Source: Gamsiella multidivaricata | Lineage: Eukaryota > Mortierellomycota > Mortierellomycetes > Mortierellales > Mortierellaceae | Direction: 5' to 3' | DNA length: 64,000 nucleotides | Assembly: GCF_025024155.1 (NCBI RefSeq) | Contig: NW_026251826.1 | Coordinates: forward strand, 1-64,000 | In this document: positions 56,421-64,000 of the stretch, piece by piece | How the letters are laid out: each line of letters starts with the position of its first letter | Position numbering within the stretch: the first letter of the stretch is position 1 | Translations under genes and position numbers: made by a program | The notes under the pieces: model-generated | The model's database searches: none | The model's input: the letters and a program-made list of their open reading frames with translations, nothing else | What the model was told of the DNA's origin: nothing

Positions 56421-57404
56421 CACTCCTTTTCGCTTGTTTTTTGGAACAGTGGATTAGGAACACCTGCATGCTGCGCATGCTTCACGTCAATCCAGACTGA
56501 CTCTCAGTTGCCTTCCGTACGTGTGTCATCCCTCGTTTAATGATCTTCACTTTCTGTCTGTTCCTCTCGTTGTTCCTTTCTCTTTTTCTACACCACATCC
56601 TTCGCCGTTTCCCCCTCTCTCTTTATCGCCTCCTTGTGTCTCACCCTCCCTCTCTCATATTCAATTTTCGCTTTATACGAGACGTTTCAACATACGCATC
56701 AATCTCTTTGTATCATTGACTTCGTTAACACCCGTGTCGCAATTTATTCGCAAGGCCTATTTCGTTACGTGCCAAGTAATTGGGATCGGTAAGTGGTCAA
56801 CCAGGTTTCTTTTGTCTGGTATTTTTTTTCTTCCTTTTCTTTTCACTTGTAGTTTGTTGTGTTTGCCTTGTTTTCGAAAATCGAGGGTATGATTCATGGG
56901 AGGCAGACGAAAAAGGCCATTGTCCGTTCATCATAAGCCGGAGCATTGCGCTCGTTTATGATGGATAGTGTCATCTGCCTATTCTCCATGGGTGTAGGGT
57001 ATTGATCTCGCCATCCCCTGGTTAGTGTGGAGTCGTCGCGCTTCATTATTAGTCCTCCTCTCAATGAGCAATTCTAAGCGTGAGTTGTAGATGGAGAGGC
57101 TACTTCGACGCCTCTTGCCCGACGATGGTTGGGTCAAATCCCCTGGTAACTTGGGTCCCATCACCATACATTCCCATGTCCCATTACTCCCTTGCTCTTA
57201 CTGTTTCTTTCCTTCTTTTAAAAGTTATTCGATAATCTAATTTCAAAGCCTGCGCTAACGACTCTGCCATTTTTTCCCGCAATCTACATCTCTTTCTGTC
57301 CCTTTCTATCTTGAATTCGCCATCGCCACATCGCACGTCCCTAGTATACATCACCCTCGAATACTCCAGCTCCACCTAGCCTAACGGTTTCTACGTTTCC
57401 ATCC
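56421..57404. other. C/T-rich intergenic region, no gene seen
   Basis: Open frames here are hydrophobic by-products of pyrimidine-rich sequence. It ends in the promoter of the 57.4-kb gene. Confidence 0.45.
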
Positions 57405-57976
57405 ATGTCGTCAAATGAATCCACCTCATCCTCCACCAATCCCCTTTTCGAGGAGCAGACGGACTTTCTCCTGCAGCGACACACTTTGCCATTTGAGAAG
57501 CTCCTGGAATCGTTCAACAGGCAATATTGTTTTAAAACGAGCGGTTCACTCAGCGATGCACTGATCAAGGGCGCCACGCGCATTCTCAACCGAGGGCCAG
57601 ATGCTGATATTAAGTCTTGGGCTGAGGACAATAGGGTATGAGATGACGTTGTATAAGATGATATTAATCAATGGCATTTATCACTGGGTTCAAGTGATGA
57701 TCGTGCACCTCCCAAGAGCGAAATCTGATCGAGCAAAATTCGACCGTTGCCTGGATTTGATGTTGACGCTCAAGGTAACATATTATAGGAAACAACAAAT
57801 AGCGTATCATGAGCCTCTATAAAATAACCTTAAGAGTATCTTAAGAAGATCAATACTGATCCTTTCCTCAGGACTCCCAGCCCTACCCCAAACAAGAAGA
57901 CAAACCCTTCAAATCTCACCCCCACCAAGAGGCCTTTTGTTCGGCCTATTAAAGCAGACCTAACTGTCGGCTTTTG
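57405..57976 (+). CDS. Unknown small protein, at least two exons
   Basis: ATG 57405 opens a 76-codon frame with a natural composition (FEEQTDFLLQRHTLPFEKLL; SLSDALIKGATRILNRGPDA) ending at a strong donor, AATAGG|GTATGAG (57634/57635). A possible last exon starts after TTTCCTCAG at about 57872 and reaches TAA or TGA by 57976, before an AATAAA at 58016. An extra exon around 57650-57773 (LPRAKSDRAKFDRCLDLMLTLK then GTAACA) is plausible. The exact join is not resolved. No family is recognised. Confidence 0.45.
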
Positions 57977-59227
57977 ATCACCATCTTCCTTGGCCTGCTC
58001 AGCCTGTATTTCATTAAATAAAAGCCGTTTTTGTCAAAGGTGAAGGGTCTGTCAGATAGTGGGACCACAATACGAGTGTCAACAATTTACAATTTATTTT
58101 TGTAAGGCGGGAATCGGTGACAGACATACGAACTCTGTCTGCATTCTCATATAGGTCTGTTTTACTCTTTTAAGATCGACTGATAATTCAATATCGAGTG
58201 GTGAAGGAGAGTGAGGATGCTTTGCAAAAAAAAAATTGTTGTTGGAGGCAAAGGCGAGGGGTGCGAGCACATACAGAAAATACTTGTTGATGTTGAGGGG
58301 AAAAAAAAAGGAACTCTTGGCTGCCACAAGTCAGTAGTTCAGACCCTTGAGAGTGGTAACAAACGCAAACGCTACCTTAAGACCAGATTTATTAAAAGAA
58401 CGGACCACTCATCGACAAATGGGTTGATTACAGTATTCTGATTGATAAAACCAGCTTGATCTGATAAATAAAGGCGACGGAAAGACTCTCTTTCTCTTTG
58501 TCTCTCTCGCTCGTTTTTTTTTTTTTTTCTTGTTGTTGTTTGCATTGCATTGCCGCCTTGTTTGCATGCCCCAGACCATGATCTCCCACGTCTGTCCAGT
58601 GCACCAGCGGACCATGTCTTAGTGAGGCTCTCAGACTCAAACCTCTTCTCGGTAATGGTTTGATCGTTGTCCATACCCGTCCATCGCACCAAGTGCGTTC
58701 TTGCAAAAAAAAAAAAAAATACATGCAGCCCCTTAGTGTCTCTTTGGCGTTGCCTCCAAATGTTGTCCCTGGTGTTGTCAATGGATGTTGTCGATTGGTT
58801 TTGTCCCATGTTGAAGCCTTTGTCTTTTCCAATCCGTCATTCCTTGCTGTTTCAGATCCGTCATTCTTTGCTTTTTCCAGCCACCTTGTTTTTTCTCATT
58901 CCTTGATGTTGTGCTTTGATGTCGTGTCTTGGCGTTGTCCACAAGAGTTGTCCCTTGATGTTCCCCTTTGTTGATCAAAGATGTTGAGGATGATCAAGAC
59001 TTTGAGGAGTATGTGAATGTTCACGGAGGCAGAAGAGGTACGTACTACAATTGAAGTTTGCATTGCAGACTACTGACCTCACTACAAGCCTACCTCTACC
59101 AATCCACCGGTCCACCAGTCCAAGCTATATTATGGATGAACACCATGGTCACTTGGTTTAGGATTTTTAAGATTTGTTAACAGCATGCTCGCTTGGTTTA
59201 GCTTTTTTTAGGTTTTTTAGGGGCGAG
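57977..59227. other. Intergenic, low-complexity; possible stray exon
   Basis: Contains long A and T runs (58229, 58505, 58706) and a segment at 58979-59038 that reads as acidic protein (DVEDDQDFEEYVNVHGGRR) before a GTACGT donor. No complete gene is seen. Confidence 0.35.
58740..58975. repeat. Decayed TTGATGTTGTCCC-type repeat
   Basis: About ten loose units of the same 13-bp motif as at 12865-12960 (CCCTTGATGTT, GGTGTTGTC, GGATGTTGTC). Confidence 0.5.
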
Positions 59228-59295
59228 CATGGAGTCTCTTGACAGACTCCATGGGTCTTTGTAAGGATTTCACATAGAGTGCAGGTGCTCTATGT
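59228..59295 (-). other. Two hairpins at the 3' end of the fucosyltransferase gene
   Basis: CATGGAGTCT/AGACTCCATG (59228-59237 and 59244-59253, 6-base loop) and ACATAGAG/CTCTATGT (59272-59279 and 59288-59295, 8-base loop). Both fall just past the stop, in the expected 3' UTR. Confidence 0.55.
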
Positions 59296-59316
59296 AGCGA
59301 ATCTTCAACACATTGA

Positions 59317-60838
59317 CTAAATCCTCCACAAACTAGTTTTAGACTTTGGGTTGTTCATGAGTGTCGGCAGGGCAATATAGATCTTGCCATTGTGCCAGCG
59401 TCGAAGCAGCTCGGCCCTGACGCGTGGAACCCAGGTCCGTCGATTGCGGTACAGCATGAGCGAAGCCATGGCAATGAGGGTCAAGACAAGAAGCACCAAC
59501 CGCCAATGGTATTCCACCCTCCAGGTGAAGTGAAAGTGCTTCTTCTGCAGGCAGTTGGCGTCGGGAGCAAGGCGCTTGGTAGGATCCAGCTTCACGATGC
59601 CTTCGCTGACATCGTGGGCAAGCTTGCAGGCGCGGCACATGGACTCGTCGTATACTGGGGGCCACGACAACAAGTCGGCGCTCTGGTTCCGATTGGTCCA
59701 TTGCCTGACAAATATTGGCGAAAGGTCGCTGACAGTGGGCCTGTGGGTCGAATCCTTGGGGTACTTGTACCACAGCCGCTCCAGGTACCTCTCATCGTTC
59801 TCATCCAGCTCCTTGACAAGGGCCGCCAGTTGCTTGGGACTGTATTGGTCCGCTTGGATCAAAGCGTTATGAGTCGCCGCAAATGGTCCGTAGTCGTTTG
59901 GCCCGTCGACAATGGGAATAGTGGCTGCCTCGTACGTACGAATCAGCTTCTCTGTAACGTAGAAGTCGCAGTTACTGTTCTCGAAGGCGAGATAAAAGCG
60001 ATACGCACTGACTATTTCGAGGTCGGTCAAGAAAGAGCCGTCGGCGTGTGTCGGCCACTCGCGGTTGCGGGTGTTACATTGACCATAGATGTCGACATCG
60101 ATGTATTTTTGGAGTTGATGGATGTAGTATTCACGACCATTGGATGCATGGCAGTTACTAACGATCCATGCAATCGGTGCAAGCCCTTTTCCGCCGTTGA
60201 ATCCCTGATTCCGCATTGCCTTCTTGTACCCGAGCGTAACGGGTGGTGGTGCAAGGACGGTGTCGAGGACGCTGCTGTCAAAGTAAGGATAGACAAAGTC
60301 GGAGCTGGGGTGGTAGTTGAACTTGTATGTGAACTTGCCGATGACCGATTTCTTCCGCTCGAACCACTGGGGTGGCTCCCCTGTCAAGGATGAGTTGAAG
60401 AAACGCAAGGGGGAGGTAAACTCGAGGTTAATAAGATTTTCAACAAAACGTGTAGTCAAAATTAGTGGCTGTCAATAGTGGTTATGGTCGGTCAGGTCCA
60501 GGTATAGGAAGCGAACAAATAAAAGGTGAAAGAGTGTCCCACATACATCCGTAGAGAATCCAAGCCTTCTTTCCCGCGTCCATGTCTTTCAGTGGTGGCA
60601 GATCTTCTGGTTTGTTGAAAGCACTGACCGAGTCGTCGGCCTGGTATATACTGACGAAGATCAGGGGCGATTCATTGTACTGAGACTGGTCAAGAGGTTC
60701 GTGGTAGGGATTGTATTGAGTATGGCGGCAGATGTATGGCAGATTGCAGTTGTCGACAGATGTGCCGTTGAAGAGTCTGAGCTCGTCCTTTCCCCACCAT
60801 AGCAGCGGGTACTCCTTCTCCTGAATTGGGGTGTTCAT
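59317..60838 (-). CDS. Alpha-1,3-fucosyltransferase-like protein (GT10)
   Basis: Exon 1 starts at ATG 60838 (MNTPIQEKEYPLLWWG) and ends near a GTATGT donor about 60549. Exon 2 ends at 59317. The GT10 signature is clear in exon 2: APIAWIVSNCHASNGREYYI, VDIYGQC, YRFYLAFENSNCDFYVTEKL and AATIPIVDGPNDY, the GDP-fucose-binding region, including the FENS...YVTEK motif. A single membrane segment (LVLLVLTLIAMASLMLY) is near the C-terminus followed by a basic stretch, unlike the N-terminal anchor of animal enzymes. Fucose-containing polymers are known in Mucoromycota-type walls. The exon 1 donor is in a different phase from the best acceptor (GACAG before 60468), so the junction is unresolved and a small exon or a break may exist. 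Confidence 0.78.
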
Positions 60839-60885
60839 GGCGTGATGGAACGGTGAGTGCAAAGAAAGAGATGAAAGAATCACAC

Positions 60886-61114
60886 GTTTTTTTTTTTTTT
60901 TATTGACGCCAGATCCCACCAGACGCGCAGGCGTGCCACAGGCTGCATGGTCCAAACCTCGGCTTGGACTGTCAGCCGGCCGATAGTTACCGAAAGATAG
61001 CTAACAAAAGGCCCCCACTAAACTAATGTAAAATGAGGGCCAAATACCTATGATGCACACTCTGAGTCGCATGGTTTCTAATACTTGAGCCGGGGCCCAA
61101 AACCGCTACGCAAC
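60886..61114 (-). mobile_element. SINE-like retroposon, copy 1 (229 bp)
   Basis: Read on the minus strand it ends GGCGTCAATA plus a poly-A of about 15. It is flanked by a perfect 16-bp direct repeat GATGAAAGAATCACAC at 60870-60885 and 61115-61130. A poly-A tail and long target duplication are hallmarks of LINE-mediated insertion. No ORF is present. An RNA polymerase III A-box is only weakly suggested (TAGCGGTTTTGG) and no clear B-box is seen. Confidence 0.8.
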
Positions 61115-61214
61115 GATGAAAGAATCACACTTGAGAGCCAGCCCTCAACACAGCCATAATCACGTGATCAACCCCTGTCGCGACTGGCGACCGCCAATCC
61201 GGGACCTGAGACAG

Positions 61215-61295
61215 CCGAGGCTTGGACCATGCAGCCTGTGGCACGCCTGCGCGTCTGGTGGGATCTGGCGTCAATAAAAAAAAAAAAAAAAAAAA
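61215..61295 (+). mobile_element. SINE-like retroposon, copy 2 (5'-truncated, 81 bp)
   Basis: Matches the 3' 60-odd bases of copy 1 in opposite orientation (about one mismatch), ending GGCGTCAAT plus poly-A of about 22. Flanked by a 19-bp direct repeat AATCCGGGACCTGAGACAG (61196-61214) and the same with one change at 61296-61314. 5' truncation with a target duplication again fits target-primed reverse transcription. Confidence 0.8.
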
Positions 61296-61314
61296 AATCC
61301 AGGACCTGAGACAG

Positions 61315-62105
61315 AGTCGATTTGACTGAGGATCAACGTTCAGTGTTCGAAGAAATCAAAGATTGATTAATGCGATGGATTGTAAGCGTGATAAGATGAT
61401 ATTGCAGAGCGTGGCAGCACATCAGGATTGGCTACAGACTGCGCAAAAGCAGGATTCATTGCGATGCGCGGTTGTTTGTCAAAGATAACTTCATGCCACG
61501 CGGAAGCATTAGTCTGATCGCGTGTCATATGGTTGTTCGCCAGCATGAACAACCTTATTTTCTGCATGGGCTCTAGGCTCGTCCCCAGCCCTCTCTCTAA
61601 GCGCAAGGTAGCATGCTATATATGAATGTGTGTACGTATTTGTATGAAGAAGGTGTTTGGCATGGTGGTTGAAAGAGGAATCACGGTGAAGAGCACGGTT
61701 TAAATCTCTTTTTTCGATCCTCAGAACCATCTCTGAATCTCTCTCTACTTCACACGCTTCATCACGATCCTGACCCTTTTGGAATTCAGGGGTGGAAGCA
61801 CCAACCAATGAAATGAGTCCGCGTCCCCGATCTCATCTCTTTCTTTCAGAATGACTCATTCTGCCAACTCTTCATCATTACGGTTTCTCATCCCGTTAGT
61901 CAGCACATATGCATCATGATCACATCCCTCCTGTGGTCTGCATTCTTTTTCTTTTTTGATCTTTGATCTCTCTCGGCATGGTGACTGTGGTTCAACAATT
62001 TTGTTTACGCCTTGAATCAAGCCCCATGAGCACACTTCTTCTGAAGAGAGGCAAATAATAATATTGTGCGCAGAACCTTTTGAATAAAGACTCAATCGGA
62101 TTACT
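61315..62105. other. Upstream of Ty3 pol; possible LTR/leader, not resolved
   Basis: Contains a TATA-like GCTATATATGAATG near 61616 and pyrimidine-rich stretches. A second LTR would lie beyond the window, so the LTR cannot be delimited. Confidence 0.3.
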
Positions 62106-64000
62106 TTGCTGCATAGGCTGGTATTCGTATGGCGTATGAGAAGGATGTCCACGTTGTACCCGGCGACGTTATCACCAGCGTCGATAATAGGCATCACATC
62201 GTTTGCAGGTATTTCGGTTCACCGTGGATCGCCTATTTACCAGCCCATTAACCCCAGCGATGGAGGGGAAGGTACTGAGCGACCCACAACGGCTGAGAAA
62301 CAGGCGCCAATCCAGTTCAGCGCCGCGCTAGTTGACTCCAGTCAGCAATGCACGGACAATGACCACGAGGTCATTGACCTGAATACGATTGAAGACGATG
62401 AATATGGAAAAGCGTACGAGAATTACACCGTGGAGCATAATCCTCTCAACGACTTTTACGATGGCTATCCCGTTTTTATGCCTGACGAGAATTTAATATT
62501 CATAAAAATCAACAATTCTGTGCGACGCAAAGGCGATAGCCTGGACAATCGCATCATTGTCCCCGTCTACATTTATGGCGACAAGCACATGGCACTTGTT
62601 GATACTGGTGCATCGCATTCATTTATTGACACGAAGATCGTGAGCCAATACAATATTGCTGTCATTGAAGCAACAGGTCACGTTGAGCTGGCAGACAAAT
62701 CTACCATTATGAGAATCGGTGAGACAGAGAATGTTGGAGGAAGCGTTCTATCCGCTCCGTACGAGGTCATCGAACAGAAATATGCGATTTTAATCGGCAT
62801 GGATCATTTCTATCGGTTCGGCTTCAGGATTGAAGGTCTTCCTGATGTGGAAGAGTCTACCCATCGGGTACCGGAACCTTAAGAGGATAGCAAGCCTACT
62901 CTCAAGCGTCTCATGATCCCTGACATCGAGAAGGAACCTGAATTTATAGCTGCGAAAGAGAAATTCATGCGCTATCAGGCCTAAATTGGAAGAATTCCTT
63001 TGACAAGTCACTGTCCGATTCCAGAAATGAAAGTGTTTCTTCCCGTGCCTGAAGGCACAGTTGTGTTTCGTAGGTCACGTCACTTTGCTCATGCTCAATG
63101 CCCCATTCTAGACGAGGCTGTAGAGAAATGGATAAAGGACGATGTTGTTACATTGGCTCCGCCCAACAACCCGCACAACAACACACTGACCTTGGCTGCG
63201 AAGAAGGATCTTGAAGGGAACAAGACGCTCTGGCGGGTCTGTCTTGACCCACAACCGCTGAACGCTCATCTACCAGATGATAATTTTCCCTTGCCACTGA
63301 TTTCTGAAATTATGCAGAGTGTCGGAGGCAACGACATCTTCACTACCGTCGATTTGCGTCAAGCTTATCATCGTCTGCCAATTCATGAAGAGGACCAACC
63401 CCTCACGGCTTTTATGCACAATGGGCAACAATATATGTTTAAAAAGGCACCATTTGGCCTTAAACCATTATCGAGTTTGTTCCAACGTGGAATGTCTCGC
63501 ATTCTAGGAGACCTTGATTTTGTTCGCAAGTTCATGGATGATATCATCATCAAGTCCCAGAATCGTGAAGGTCACATTCACCACGATGAGAGCGTCATTG
63601 AACGCCTGAACGATGCCAAACTCATTATCAATCAAGACAAATGTAATTTCTACAGCACCCAAGTTGCGTTACTCATATTCATCATCGATCTGAAGGGCAA
63701 GCGAGTCGATCTCCAAAAATTGGCTAATATCGATGACTGGCAACCGCCTACCACTGGAAAGCAGGTACAATCGTACATGGGCACTTTTAATTTCTTTAGG
63801 GAATTTATGCCTATGATCAGTACTATTGCTGCTCCACTTGATGCTTTGCGCAACGAGCCAGGCACATTTGAGTTAAACGAGATACAATTGCGTTGCTTTA
63901 ATGCACTGAAGAATATTCTTGTGCAGGCACCTGTATTATCATTTCCGAATTTTGCTGAGCCCTTTTATGTCGCCACAGATGCATCTAACGTGGGTATTGG
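62106..64000 (+). pseudogene. Degenerate Ty3/gypsy retrotransposon: protease, reverse transcriptase, RNase H start
   Basis: One frame holds an aspartic protease (ALVDTGASHSFID, about codon 160), then RT with TTVDLRQAYHRLPI, FKKAPFGLKP and the FMDD catalytic box (FVRKFMDDIII), a thumb/connection region (GTFNFFREFMP), and the start of RNase H (FYVATDASNVGIG) at the window edge. In-frame TAA codons at 62880 and about 62981 split protease from RT, so this copy is not competent. The order protease-RT-RNase H with FMDD fits the Metaviridae/Ty3 type, found in most fungi. Gag would be upstream, but only a weak open frame is seen. The 3' end lies outside the window. Confidence 0.88.

Noticed and set aside
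56500..56892. Hydrophobic 123-codon frame as a membrane protein
   Set aside because: Pyrimidine-rich low-complexity sequence gives Leu/Phe/Ser by chance. No start context, homology or splice support.

Overview
This is a eukaryotic, almost certainly early-diverging fungal, window. The genes are broken by many short GT-AG introns, several with TATA boxes and none in operons. The gene families are an expanded set of Crinkler (CRN) effector-like proteins with a ubiquitin-like N-terminus, Crypton-type tyrosine recombinases with a GCR1_C-like tail, a MULE remnant, a Ty3 retrotransposon, an F-box protein, a PIF1 helicase and a GT10 fucosyltransferase. Together with a fungal 28S rRNA fragment this best fits Mortierellomycota, or a relative such as Glomeromycotina. 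That assignment is from memory of those families, not from a search.

Layout. 1-4 kb: the 3' part of a PIF1-like helicase gene and an F-box gene. 4.9-5.3 kb: a TTG microsatellite. 5.6-8.9 kb (minus): CRN-A, the only intact CRN, with six exons whose lengths sum to 918 codons. 9-10.2 kb: its promoter, a 160-bp CT tract and a 75-bp direct repeat. 10.3-12.7 kb: an eight-exon gene of 603 codons with a possible nuclease-like core. 13.2 kb: a small secreted cysteine-rich protein. 14.0-15.5 kb: a truncated 28S rRNA fragment beside a MULE transposase remnant. 17.1-19.8 kb (minus): a multi-exon gene with a D...ExK nuclease-like core. 21-23.3 kb: two decayed CRN copies (CRN-B, CRN-D). 23.5-25 kb (minus): an intact GIY-YIG/T5orf172-type gene with Cys/His motifs. 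26-34.3 kb: two Crypton-like recombinase genes in tandem, each with disabling changes. 35.6-37.5 kb (minus): a UCH-type (C12) deubiquitinase gene with one frameshift. 37.8-44 kb (minus): CRN C-terminal and N-terminal pseudogene halves (CRN-E, CRN-C) around a small C2H2 zinc-finger gene. 57.4 kb: an unknown small gene. 59.3-60.8 kb (minus): fucosyltransferase. 60.9-61.3 kb: two SINE-like retroposons with target-site duplications. 62.1-64 kb: a degenerate Ty3/gypsy pol.

The most unusual object is 44147-55796. Perfect-looking 88-bp terminal inverted repeats, with GTGG on both outer sides, bound 11.65 kb that sits inside a CRN promoter. The CRE-containing distal half of that promoter is found only on the far side. 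Inside are a DUF6589-like gene and a convergent RecQ-family helicase gene, whose promoters and first exons both lie in an 823-bp inverted repeat, so both proteins start with the same leader. A Crypton-type tyrosine recombinase gene follows. I read this as a multi-gene DNA transposon. Its mechanism, and which enzyme moves it, cannot be decided from sequence alone.

Exon joins were checked by phase for CRN-A, the 10.3-kb gene, the T5orf172 gene, the DUF6589-like gene and most of the others. Where a junction could not be resolved, the entry says so.
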